Assembly (NCBI GenBank): GCA_963717375.1
Contig: OY970329.1
Coordinates: 1,798,001-1,862,000, forward strand
Length of the DNA stretch: 64,000 bases
DNA from: VRUE01 sp963717375
GTDB taxonomy: Bacteria > Actinomycetota > Thermoleophilia > Solirubrobacterales > 70-9
Reading direction: 5' to 3'
Shown: piece after piece, positions 29,300-37,003 of the stretch
Position numbering within the stretch: the first letter of the stretch is position 1
Layout of the letters: every line of letters starts with the position of its first letter
Made by a program: the position numbers and the translations under genes
The notes under the pieces: generated by a model
Database searches by the model: none
What the model was told of the DNA's origin: nothing
Seen by the model: only the letters and a program-made list of their open reading frames with translations

Positions 29300-30229
29300 T
29301 TACTCGGCGGGTGCCGGCAGCGGCTCGAAGCTGGTCATCGCGTGCAGCGCCGCGAAGCGCTCCTCGATCTCCTCGCGGCTCAGCGCCGAGACGCGCTCGG
29401 TGCCGAACTGTTCGACGTTGAAGGAGGCGAGAACCGTGCCGTAGCCCATCGCCCGCCGCAGGCAGCCCTCGTCGATCTCGCCGTCGTGACCGTCGAGGTA
29501 GCCGACGAAGCCGCCGGCGAAGCTGTCGCCGGCGCCTGTCGGATCGCGTACGTCCTCGAGCGGGAAGCCCGGCAGGGCGAAGAAGCTGTCCGCGGTGAAG
29601 AGGGCGGCGCCGTACTCGCCCTGCTTGGCGACGACCGCGCGCGGGCCGTGCGCCATCAGGGCGCGAGCGGCGCGGGCGAGGTTGCTCTCGCCGGTCAGCT
29701 GGCGGATCTCGGCGTCGTTGAGGATCACGCAGTCGACCTCGGCGATCGCCGCCAGCAGCGAGTCCTTGGCGGTCTCGATCCAGAGGTTCATCGAGTCCAG
29801 GGCGGAGAAGCGCGCCGAGCCGCACTGGGCGCGGACCTGGCGCTGCAGGTCCGGCTGGATGTTGGCGAGGAAGAGCATGTCGGCGCTCTCGGCGGCGTCG
29901 GAGAGCTTCGGCTCGAACTCGCCGAAGACGCCGAGCTGGGTGTCCTCGGTGTGGGCGACGTTGAGGTCGAACTCGTAGCGGCCGCGCCAGAAGAAGGACT
30001 TGCCGCCGGTGACCCGCTCGATGTCGTCGGTGATCACGCCGCGGCGCTCCAGCACCTCGAACTCGGCTGGGCCGAAGTCCTCGCCGACCGGCCCGACCGG
30101 GCGCACTTCGGTGAAGAAGCTGGCCGCCAGCGAGAAGTGCACGGCGGCGCCGCCGAGCATGCGGTCGCGCTCCCCGAAGGGGGTCTTGACTGCGTCAAAG
30201 GCGATTGATCCAACGACGGTTAGGGACAT
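29300..30229 (-). CDS. PfkB-family sugar or nucleoside kinase
   Basis: 309 residues. Opens with LTVVGSIAFDAVKTPFG, then GGAAVHFSLAASFF, the substrate-binding GG-type region; the C-terminal PfkB signature is DVRDPTGAGDSFAGGFVGYL with catalytic Asp. These kinases phosphorylate sugars, nucleosides or related compounds with ATP in the cytoplasm. The HFSLAASFF and ILNDAEIRQLTGE blocks resemble a ribokinase-like actinobacterial subgroup; the substrate cannot be read from sequence. It is on the same strand as gltA downstream (gap 83 bp) and diverges from the quinone reductase. Confidence 0.85.
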   Translation of the reverse strand: MSLTVVGSIAFDAVKTPFGERDRMLGGAAVHFSLAASFFTEVRPVGPVGEDFGPAEFEVLERRGVITDDIERVTGGKSFFWRGRYEFDLNVAHTEDTQLGVFGEFEPKLSDAAESADMLFLANIQPDLQRQVRAQCGSARFSALDSMNLWIETAKDSLLAAIAEVDCVILNDAEIRQLTGESNLARAARALMAHGPRAVVAKQGEYGAALFTADSFFALPGFPLEDVRDPTGAGDSFAGGFVGYLDGHDGEIDEGCLRRAMGYGTVLASFNVEQFGTERVSALSREEIEERFAALHAMTSFEPLPAPAE

Positions 30230-30243
30230 ATTGCGGAGCGTAT

Positions 30244-30309
30244 AGGGAGTCGGCTGTGTCTCGCCGGCGCAACAGCGGGGAGGCGCCGTCGAGACACACC
30301 CGACTCCCT
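30244..30309. repeat. 20-bp inverted repeat between divergent genes
   Basis: Left arm 30244-30263 (AGGGAGTCGGCTGTGTCTCG) and right arm 30290-30309 are complementary except at one position. The 26-nt loop contains an inner GGCGC/GCGCC stem (30266-30270 with 30283-30287). It fills most of the 109-bp space between the pfkB and qor starts, so it lies in both 5' regions and is unlikely to be a simple terminator. Confidence 0.75.
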
Positions 30310-30338
30310 TTCCCCGGCGCGACTATGGTTCGGCGCCG

Positions 30339-31286
30339 ATGAAGGCGATTCAGATAGACGAGTTCGGCGGGCCGGAGAAGCTGCGGATAGTCGAGGTTGA
30401 CGATCCGGTGGCCGGCGAGGGCATGGTCGTCGTCGATGTCGCGCGCAGCGGGATCAACTTTGCTGACACCCACGCGACTCGGAACGACTACCTGGCCGAG
30501 CAGTCTCTGCCGCTGATCCCCGGCGCGGAGATCAGCGGACGTACCGCTGACGGGCGCCGGGTTGCGGCGCTGCTGGGCAGCGGCGGCTACGCGGAGAAGG
30601 TTCTCGTGCCCGAGGCCATGCTTATCCCCTTGCCCGACGAGGTCGATGACGACCAGGCGGCGGGGCTGCTGTTGCAGGGCCTGACCGCGATGGCGCTGGT
30701 CAAGCGCTGTGCGCGGATCGAGCCGGGCGAGACCCTGGTGGTCGAGGCCGCGGCCGGTGGCACCGGTTCGATGGCCGTGCAGCTCGGCAAGCAGGCGGGC
30801 GCCAAGGTGATCGGGCTCGCCTCCAGCGAGGAGAAGCGGGCTCTGGTCGAGCGGCTCGGCGCCGACGCTACCGTCGACTCGCGCTCCGACGATCTCGGCG
30901 CGGCGATCCGCGAGGCAAACGGCGGCGAGCGCGTCGACGCCGTCCTGCACATGAGCGGCGGCAAGGCCTTCGACGAGGAGCTCGGGATCCTCGCCCCGCT
31001 GGGCCGGATGGTCGTCTTCGGTATCGCCTCGCGCGAACAGTGCGAGATCTCCACCGCCGCCCTGCTGCGCGGCTCGAAGTCGGTGATCGGTTTCTGGCTC
31101 GTCCACCTGCTTGCCCGCCAGGATTTGGCCGTGCCGATGATCGGCGAGCTGCTCGGCATCGTCGCCAAGGGCGAGCTCGAAGTCACCGTCGGCGGCGTTT
31201 ACCCACTCTCCGAGGCCGCTCGCGCCCACGAAGACCTGATCGCCCGCACCACCACCGGCAAGCTCCTCCTGGACCCGTCGAAGTGA
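30339..31286 (+). CDS. Zinc-type alcohol dehydrogenase-like NADPH:quinone reductase
   Basis: 315 residues, medium-chain dehydrogenase/reductase, quinone oxidoreductase branch. N-terminal GroES-like domain: MKAIQIDEFGGPEKLRIVEV, SGINFADTHATRNDY. Rossmann domain: VEAAAGGTGSMAVQLGKQAG, the AxxGGxGxxAxQ nucleotide loop of the QOR type, followed by ASSEEKRALVERLGAD. The catalytic zinc ligands of true alcohol dehydrogenases are absent, consistent with QOR. Its TGA overlaps the GTG of the helicase gene (GTGA at 31283-31286). Confidence 0.87.
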   Translation: MKAIQIDEFGGPEKLRIVEVDDPVAGEGMVVVDVARSGINFADTHATRNDYLAEQSLPLIPGAEISGRTADGRRVAALLGSGGYAEKVLVPEAMLIPLPDEVDDDQAAGLLLQGLTAMALVKRCARIEPGETLVVEAAAGGTGSMAVQLGKQAGAKVIGLASSEEKRALVERLGADATVDSRSDDLGAAIREANGGERVDAVLHMSGGKAFDEELGILAPLGRMVVFGIASREQCEISTAALLRGSKSVIGFWLVHLLARQDLAVPMIGELLGIVAKGELEVTVGGVYPLSEAARAHEDLIARTTTGKLLLDPSK

Positions 31287-32779
31287 TCTCCTTCAAAGAG
31301 CTCGGCCTCTCGCCGCAGATCCAGCAGGCGCTCGACGAGCTTGGCTTCGACGAGCCGACGCCGATCCAGGACCAGGCGATCCCGGAGCTGCTCGATGGCC
31401 ACGATGTGATCGGCCAGGCGCAGACCGGCACCGGCAAGACGGCGGCGTTCGGCCTACCGCTGCTGCAGTACCTCGATCCGGACAACGACGAGGTGCAGGC
31501 GGTCGTCCTCACCCCGACCCGCGAGCTCTGCATCCAGGTGACCCAGGCGCTGCGCTCCTACGCCGAGCACCTCGACATCGAGATCGTCGCCGTCTTCGGT
31601 GGCGCCCCGATCAAATCCCAGCAGGCCCAGCTGCGCTCCGGCGCCCACGTCGTCGTCGCCACCGTCGGCCGCATGATGGACCTGATGAGCCGCCGCTCGC
31701 TGGTCCTCACCGCGGCGCGTTACATCGTCCTCGACGAGGCCGATGAGATGCTCGACCTCGGCTTCATCGAGGACGTCGAGAAGATCCTGCGGATGTGCCC
31801 GAGCGGACGCCAGACGGCGCTCTTCTCGGCGACGATGCCGCCGCCGGTCAAACGCCTCGCCGAGAGCTACATGTATGACCCGACGACGATCAGCATCACG
31901 CCTAAAACGCTGACCGTCGACGCGATCGCCCAGGCCTTCGTCGAGGTCGGCGCCAAAGAGAAGACCGCGCGCCTGATCGAGCTGCTGAAGATCGAGGAAC
32001 CCGAGCAGGCGATCATCTTCTGTCGCACCAAGATCGGTGCCTCACGCCTGGAGAAGGCGCTGAAGGAGAAGGGCCTCGACGTCAAGGCACTGCACGGCGA
32101 CATGAGCCAGGGCTCGCGCGACGGCGTAATGATCGCCTTTAAGGACCACCGGGTGCGGCTGCTGGTGGCGACCGACATCGCCGCCCGCGGCCTCGACATC
32201 GAGCACGTCACCCACGTGATCAACTACGACGTTCCGGCGTCCTCAGAGGTCTACGTGCACCGCATCGGCCGCACCGGGCGAGTCGGCCGGACCGGGCGCG
32301 CAATCACCTTCGTCACTCCCGCCCAGCGCGAGGAGATCGGCCGCATCGAGCGCGACGTGAAGACCACGATCGGCGAGTGGGAAACCCCGGAGGAGCGGCT
32401 CGAGCACGCGCCACGGCCGCGGCGCCGCGAGCGCAGCACTCCCGTTTCCGAGCCCAGCGCGCCGGCCGAGGTCGAGGACAATGGCGCCGAGCCTGAGATC
32501 GAGGAGGCCGAGGTCAAGGAGCCGGCGATCGACAAGTCCAACGGCCCGGTCAAGCTCTTCGTCAACCGCGGCGAGCGCAGCGGAATCACCGAGGAGGATC
32601 TGCGCTGGGCCCTGCGCGAGGGTGCCGTCCTGCCCGATGAGTCGATCCACGGCATCGACGTCCTGCACCGCTTCTCCTTCGTCAAGGTGGATCCCGACAA
32701 GGCCGAGCAAACCGTTGAGTACCTCGACGGCACCAAGGTCAAAGGCAAAGAGATCCGCCTCGAGATCGCCAAAAGCTAG
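31283..32779 (+). CDS. deaD: DEAD-box RNA helicase with DbpA-type RNA-binding domain
   Basis: 498 residues from the GTG that overlaps the previous stop. Q motif FKELGLSPQIQQALDELGF with EPTPIQ, Walker A AQTGTGKTAAFG, Ib/II motifs PTRELCIQ and VLDEADEMLD, SAT in FSATMPPPV, and RIGRTGRVGRTG as motif VI. After an acidic/basic linker, residues about 420-498 (VKLFVNRGERSGITEEDLR ... GKEIRLEIAKS) form the DbpA/CsdA RRM-like domain used for rRNA recognition. Expected role: ribosome assembly or cold-stress RNA remodelling. Confidence 0.92.
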   Translation: MISFKELGLSPQIQQALDELGFDEPTPIQDQAIPELLDGHDVIGQAQTGTGKTAAFGLPLLQYLDPDNDEVQAVVLTPTRELCIQVTQALRSYAEHLDIEIVAVFGGAPIKSQQAQLRSGAHVVVATVGRMMDLMSRRSLVLTAARYIVLDEADEMLDLGFIEDVEKILRMCPSGRQTALFSATMPPPVKRLAESYMYDPTTISITPKTLTVDAIAQAFVEVGAKEKTARLIELLKIEEPEQAIIFCRTKIGASRLEKALKEKGLDVKALHGDMSQGSRDGVMIAFKDHRVRLLVATDIAARGLDIEHVTHVINYDVPASSEVYVHRIGRTGRVGRTGRAITFVTPAQREEIGRIERDVKTTIGEWETPEERLEHAPRPRRRERSTPVSEPSAPAEVEDNGAEPEIEEAEVKEPAIDKSNGPVKLFVNRGERSGITEEDLRWALREGAVLPDESIHGIDVLHRFSFVKVDPDKAEQTVEYLDGTKVKGKEIRLEIAKS

Positions 32780-32794
32780 GCGGTCCCGCCGGGC

Positions 32795-33160
32795 TCAGGC
32801 AGTCAGTTCGGCGATGCAGGCGAAGAGCCGCTCGAAGTCGATCGGCTTGGTGATGTAGCCGCTGACCTCGACGTCGGTGGCGGCGCCGGCGTCCATTTCG
32901 TCCTGGTGGGCGCTGACGATCAGGACTGGCGTCTCGACCCCGGTGGCGCGCAGCTCGCGCAGGGCGTCGATGCCGGACTTGCGCGGCATCATCGCGTCGA
33001 GCAGGAGGATGTCCGGGGCGGGCTCGGAGTCGCGCTGCATCAGCTCGATCACCTCGACGCCGTCCGCCGCTGTGACCACCTCGTAGCCCTCCATCTCCAG
33101 CCGCGTCCGCATCAGCAGCAGGATCGTCTCGGAGTCGTCTGCGATCAGCACCCGGCCCAT
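32795..33160 (-). CDS. Single-domain response regulator (CheY-like)
   Basis: 121 residues consisting only of a receiver domain. Acidic pair Asp8-Asp9 (LIADDSE), phospho-acceptor Asp55 (ILLLDAMMP), conserved Ser in VSAHQDE and Lys105 in YITKPIDF are all present. There is no output domain, so it must act by protein contact or phosphotransfer. It starts 5 bp after the stop of the histidine kinase gene and is clearly paired with it. Confidence 0.92.
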   Translation of the reverse strand: MGRVLIADDSETILLLMRTRLEMEGYEVVTAADGVEVIELMQRDSEPAPDILLLDAMMPRKSGIDALRELRATGVETPVLIVSAHQDEMDAGAATDVEVSGYITKPIDFERLFACIAELTA

Positions 33161-33165
33161 CGTGT

Positions 33166-34458
33166 CTATGCCTCTACCCGTTCGGGCCCATCGGGGGCCG
33201 CCGCCGGCCCCGCAGGGAGCAGGACGCGGAAGGTCGAGCCGCGGCCGGGCGCCGAAACGGCCCCGATCGTCCCACCGTGCAGCTCGACCAGCGACTTTGA
33301 GATCGCCAGTCCGAGGCCGGTGCCGCCGACGTGCTGCGTCAAGCCCGCGTCGCCGCGGGTAAAGCGCTCGAATATGTGCTCCAACTGGTCCTCTGCCATG
33401 CCCGGGCCGTCATCGCTCACGGCTATCTCCACTGCGCCATTGCGGCGCGCCGCCGTCACCGCGATCGTTGCGCCTTCCGGACTGTACTCATGGGCGTTGG
33501 TAAGAAGATTTACAAGTACTTGGCGGATCCGATCCCTGTCGACGCTGACCTCGGGCAGGCCCCCCTCGATTTCGCTGTGCAGCGCCTGCCGGGCCGCCTC
33601 GGTCTGGCTTCGCATCGTCCGCACCGCGTCCTCGACCAGCGGTGCCACGCCGGTCGGCGCCGGTTTGATCGTCAGCCGGCCGGCGTCGCTGCGGGCGAGG
33701 TCGAGCAGGTCGTTGAGCAGGCGCACCAGGTGGCGGGTGTTGTCGAGGATGATCTCGACCGTGTCGGCCTGCGTGGAGCTGAGCTTGTCGCGCTCCAGCA
33801 TCAGCAGCTCGGCGAACCCCTGCACCGAGGTGAGCGGGCTGCGCAGCTCGTGCGAGGCGGTGAGGACGAACTCGTCCTTCATCGTTTCCAGCTGGTCGCG
33901 CTCGCCGGCCCGGCGCTGCAGCTCGCCGGCCATCTCGTTGAAGGCGGCCCCCAGCGTCGCGGTCTCCGAGAGGCCGCCGATTTTGACCCGCGTCTCGAGG
34001 TCGCCGGCGGCGAGGCGGCCGGAGGCCTCGACCAGCTCCTCGAGCGGGCGTCGCATCGAGGAGATCAGGCCGCTGAAGAGCAGCGCCGCGCCGGTCAGGC
34101 CGGCGATCAGCCCGGCGCCGACCAGCAGCGCCGTGTCGCGGGTCTCACCGTCGATTTCGTTGCCCAGGGTCTGGCGCTTGTGCTGCTGGGCGACGATCGT
34201 TGCCCTCGCCGCGGCCGGGTGGGCGCCCTGGGCGAGCCGGTTGCGCGCCGCGATCTCCACCTGGTAGGAGCGGGCGGTCGCGTTCTCGAAGTCCTGGCGC
34301 TGCTGCAGAAAGCGCGCCACGCCCACGACGGCGAGGCCGGTGAGCACGGCGAAGGCGATGGCAAAGCCGATCGTCAGCCTGTTGGCAAGCGACGGGCTGA
34401 GCCGGAAACGGCGTCGTGAATATGCTTGCGCGGCTATGGACGACGAGGCTACAGGCAT
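33166..34458 (-). CDS. Membrane sensor histidine kinase (HAMP-HisKA-HATPase)
   Basis: 430 residues. Two transmembrane helices (about 27-50 and 110-132) flank a short 60-residue extracytoplasmic helical sensor rich in Ala/Gln. A HAMP-like segment follows (RRPLEELVEASGRLAAGDLE), then HisKA with the phosphorylated His203 (LTASHELRSPLTSVQGF), and the ATPase with N box NLLTNAHEYSP, DDGPGMAEDQ, and GGTGLGLAISKSLVELHGG. The sensor region suggests a membrane or helical-bundle signal. Its ATG overlaps, on the opposite strand, the ATG of the next plus-strand gene through a shared CATG. Confidence 0.92.
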   Translation of the reverse strand: MPVASSSIAAQAYSRRRFRLSPSLANRLTIGFAIAFAVLTGLAVVGVARFLQQRQDFENATARSYQVEIAARNRLAQGAHPAAARATIVAQQHKRQTLGNEIDGETRDTALLVGAGLIAGLTGAALLFSGLISSMRRPLEELVEASGRLAAGDLETRVKIGGLSETATLGAAFNEMAGELQRRAGERDQLETMKDEFVLTASHELRSPLTSVQGFAELLMLERDKLSSTQADTVEIILDNTRHLVRLLNDLLDLARSDAGRLTIKPAPTGVAPLVEDAVRTMRSQTEAARQALHSEIEGGLPEVSVDRDRIRQVLVNLLTNAHEYSPEGATIAVTAARRNGAVEIAVSDDGPGMAEDQLEHIFERFTRGDAGLTQHVGGTGLGLAISKSLVELHGGTIGAVSAPGRGSTFRVLLPAGPAAAPDGPERVEA

Positions 34459-35497
34459 GGCCGACGGGACTGCCGAGGCTCCCGATGGGATCGATCGTGG
34501 CGGGATAGAAGCCTGGTTCGGCGAGAACGTGCCCGGCGTCCAACTGCCGCTCTCCTTTGATCGGATTTCCGGTGGGCACTCGAACCTGACCTACGGCGTG
34601 CGCGACGCCAGCAGCGGTCGCTGGGCACTGCGCCGGCCGCCGCTCGGCAAGCGCCTCGGCTCCGCCCACGACATGGGGCGCGAGCACCGGGTCGTCTCGG
34701 CGCTGGCGCCGACCCCCGTGCCGGTCCCGCCGGTGGTTGGCCTCTGTGAGGACGAGGACGTCAACGGGGCGCCCTTCTACGTGATGGAGTTCGTCGAGGG
34801 GCCGATCCTGCGCGGCCTTGCCGAGGCGAGCACCTTCCCCGACGAGAGTGACCGCAAGGCGATCGGCGAGCGCGTCGTCGACACCCTGGTCGCGATCCAC
34901 GCCGTCGATCCCGACGAGGCCGGCCTCGGCGAGCTCGGCCGCAAGGAGGATTACGTTGCCCGCCAGCTGCACCGCTGGCAGGGCCAGTGGGAGAAGTCGA
35001 AGACGCGCGAGCTGCCGGCGATCGACGCGGTCCACGAGCGCCTCGCCGCGCGCATCCCCGAGCAGGGCCCGGCGACGATCGTCCACGGCGACTACCGGCT
35101 CGACAACATGATCCTCACGCCTGGCGGCGAGGTCGCCGCCGTCGTCGACTGGGAGCTCTGCACCCTGGGCGACCCGCTCGCCGACGTCGGGCTGCTGATG
35201 GTCTACTGGCCCGAGGCGGGGGAGGAGCTGGTCGCCCTCGGCCAGCCGGCGACGCTGGCGCCGGGCTTCCCCAAGCGCGAGCAGCTCAAGGCCCGCTACG
35301 CCGAGCGCTCCGGCCGCGACCTCTCCCAGCTCGACTTCTTCATCGCCCTTGGCTACTGGAAGCTGGCGATCATCCTCGAGGGCGTCTACGCCCGCTACGC
35401 CGCGGGTGGATACGGCAAAGTGGACCCCGGAATCGAAGCCTTCGCTCGCCTGGTCGAGCGCCTCGCCGAGGCGGCCGAGCAGGCCGAGCGGCGCTGA
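34457..35497 (+). CDS. Phosphotransferase family protein (APH/ACAD10-like kinase)
   Basis: 346 residues from the second ATG (MADGTAEAPDGIDRGGIEAW), chosen because GAGG lies 8 nt upstream; an ATG at 34436 has no visible ribosome-binding site. The aminoglycoside-phosphotransferase fold is shown by RISGGHSNLTYGV, RRPPLGKRLGSAHDMGREHRV, the catalytic loop HGDYRLDNMIL and the metal site VVDWELCTLGDPLADVG. This subgroup matches ACAD10-like kinases tied to acyl-CoA dehydrogenases (hydroxy-acyl or small-molecule phosphorylation), not true resistance enzymes. An acyl-CoA dehydrogenase lies 1.5 kb away, on the other strand. Confidence 0.85.
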   Translation: MADGTAEAPDGIDRGGIEAWFGENVPGVQLPLSFDRISGGHSNLTYGVRDASSGRWALRRPPLGKRLGSAHDMGREHRVVSALAPTPVPVPPVVGLCEDEDVNGAPFYVMEFVEGPILRGLAEASTFPDESDRKAIGERVVDTLVAIHAVDPDEAGLGELGRKEDYVARQLHRWQGQWEKSKTRELPAIDAVHERLAARIPEQGPATIVHGDYRLDNMILTPGGEVAAVVDWELCTLGDPLADVGLLMVYWPEAGEELVALGQPATLAPGFPKREQLKARYAERSGRDLSQLDFFIALGYWKLAIILEGVYARYAAGGYGKVDPGIEAFARLVERLAEAAEQAERR

Positions 35498-35629
35498 GGC
35501 GACAGGGCGGGGCATCCGTCCGGTCCTCTTCTTTCCTCAGCAACTTTGGAGGTTCCCGCCGGTTGACCGCGAAGACGGGGCATTCGAGCTTCGTCATTTT
35601 TCGCACCCTCAATCAAGGAGATATCCCCT

Positions 35630-36289
35630 GTGAAGCAGATTCGCAAGCGGCTCACGTACGCAAACGTGATGTCCTCAATCGCCGTGTTCCTCGTGCTCGG
35701 TGGCGCCACCGCCTTCGCTGCAAAGAAGATCGGCGCCAACCAGCTCCAGGGAAATTCGGTTAAGACCGGCAAGATCGTCAAGGAAGCGGTGACGACTTCG
35801 AAGATCAAGAAGAACGCCGTCACCACCGCCAAGATCGCCGACAACTCGATTACGACCGCCAAGCTCACTGACAACGCGGTCTCCACCGCCAAGATCGCCA
35901 ACGACGCGGTTACCGGCGACAAGATCAAAGAGTCGACCCTGACTGAAGTTCCGAAAGCGGCCAACGCGGTCGTCGCGGAATCGGCCCAGCCGCAGGTGTT
36001 CGCCGCGGTCAATTCCTCCGGGATCGTCGATACCGCGATCTCGAAGGGCCTGAGCAGCGCCAACGTGACCCATCCGACGACGGGCGTTTTCTGTGTCACC
36101 GCGCCGGCGTTCACGGCCCGCGGTGGTCAGGTGACGCCGATCTTCGGCGGCACCGCCGGCACGACGGCCAACCTGACCGTCGGCGGCACCGTCGACTGTC
36201 CCGCCCCAGCTGTTCAGGTTCAGCTGTTCACGACCGGCACCACCCCCGCGCTCGCCGACATCGGCTTCAACGTGGTGCTCTACCACTAG
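35630..36289 (+). CDS. Exported repeat protein with Thermoleophilia-type N-terminal module
   Basis: 219 residues, GTG start with AAGGAG 9 nt upstream. N-terminus KQIRKRLTYANVMSSIAVFL followed by LGGATAFAAKKIG looks like an uncleaved or slowly cleaved signal. Residues about 35-105 are about ten-residue repeats of the form (S/N)(A/S)VTTxKIxxN, e.g. NAVTTAKIADNS, ITTAKLTDNA, VSTAKIANDA, suggesting a beta-solenoid or stalk. The C-terminal 110 residues form a Gly/Thr-rich globular part with two cysteines (VFCVTAP, VDCPAP). The next gene is a tandem paralogue. Surface location inferred; no known function. Confidence 0.75.
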   Translation: MKQIRKRLTYANVMSSIAVFLVLGGATAFAAKKIGANQLQGNSVKTGKIVKEAVTTSKIKKNAVTTAKIADNSITTAKLTDNAVSTAKIANDAVTGDKIKESTLTEVPKAANAVVAESAQPQVFAAVNSSGIVDTAISKGLSSANVTHPTTGVFCVTAPAFTARGGQVTPIFGGTAGTTANLTVGGTVDCPAPAVQVQLFTTGTTPALADIGFNVVLYH

Positions 36290-36317
36290 ACGATAGGCCG
36301 AGAACAAGAAGCATTTC

Positions 36318-36351
36318 CAGAAGGGCCGGGGTGGACATCCCGGCCCTTCTG
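36318..36351 (+). terminator. Terminator between the two tandem repeat proteins
   Basis: Perfect 13-bp inverted repeat CAGAAGGGCCGGG / CCCGGCCCTTCTG with an 8-nt loop, about 28 nt after the stop of the first gene and followed by TCTAAGCTGG. The first paralogue is therefore likely transcribed mainly on its own. Confidence 0.75.
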
Positions 36352-36369
36352 TCTAAGCTGGGACGTTCT

Positions 36370-36987
36370 GTGAAACAGATTCGCAAGCGGCTGACCTACG
36401 CGAACGTGATGTCCTCGCTCGCCGTCTTTCTCATCCTCGGCGGGGCCACGGCCTTCGCCGCGAAGAAGATCGGCACCAGCCAGATCAAGGGCAACTCGAT
36501 CTCGGCGGCGAAGCTCAAGAAGAGCGCCGTGACCGCGGCGAAGATCAAGAAGAACGCGGTCACGACCGGGAAGATCGCTCCGGGCGCGGTCGCCAACGGG
36601 AAGATCGCCGCCGGCTCCATTGACGTGACCAAGCTGGCGGCCGGCTTCGTGGCCCCCGCCGCGGAAAAGCTGACCCACGCGGCCAATATCTCCTTCGAAG
36701 GGATCGTTCTCGCTGGAAGCGTGGGAGTCGGCCAGGCGAACGTCGCCCACGTCTCCACTGGCTTTTACTGCTTCTCCGGCCTCAGTCCAGCGCCGGTTGG
36801 AGGAGTCGCCACGATCGACTACTCCCAGTCCGGCGAAGACGTCGAGATCCAATTTGCCACGGGAGCAGGGAAAGTCTGCCCGGCGGGGACGCAGGCCTTC
36901 GTCAATACGCGAGCGGGGACCAAAGTGAGCAAAGAAGCACCGACGAATCCATCGGTGGACGCCGGCTTCTTCGTGGTTCTCTACTAG
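36370..36987 (+). CDS. Tandem paralogue of the exported repeat protein
   Basis: 205 residues from the GTG that gives VKQIRKRLTYANVMSSLAVF, nearly identical at the N-terminus to the preceding gene; a GTG at 36331 falls within the terminator loop and is rejected. Residues about 35-85 repeat the K/I pattern (SISAAKLKKSA, VTAAKIKKNA, VTTGKIAPGA, VANGKIAAGS). The C-terminal domain differs more (FYCFSGLSPAPVGG, GKVCPAGTQAF) but ends with the same DAGFFVVLY as the first copy (DIGFNVVLYH). Clear tandem duplication with diverged heads. Confidence 0.75.
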   Translation: MKQIRKRLTYANVMSSLAVFLILGGATAFAAKKIGTSQIKGNSISAAKLKKSAVTAAKIKKNAVTTGKIAPGAVANGKIAAGSIDVTKLAAGFVAPAAEKLTHAANISFEGIVLAGSVGVGQANVAHVSTGFYCFSGLSPAPVGGVATIDYSQSGEDVEIQFATGAGKVCPAGTQAFVNTRAGTKVSKEAPTNPSVDAGFFVVLY

Positions 36988-37003
36988 CGCAGGGTCGGCA
37001 GGC

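Noticed and set aside
31040..31282. N-terminal extension of the DEAD-box helicase frame
   Set aside because: Shadow of the quinone reductase gene; the Q motif starts just after the GTG at 31283.
34340..34456. Longer N-terminus of the phosphotransferase gene
   Set aside because: It would be antisense to the histidine kinase transmembrane region, is Arg/Lys-rich and lacks a ribosome-binding site; start at 34457 preferred.
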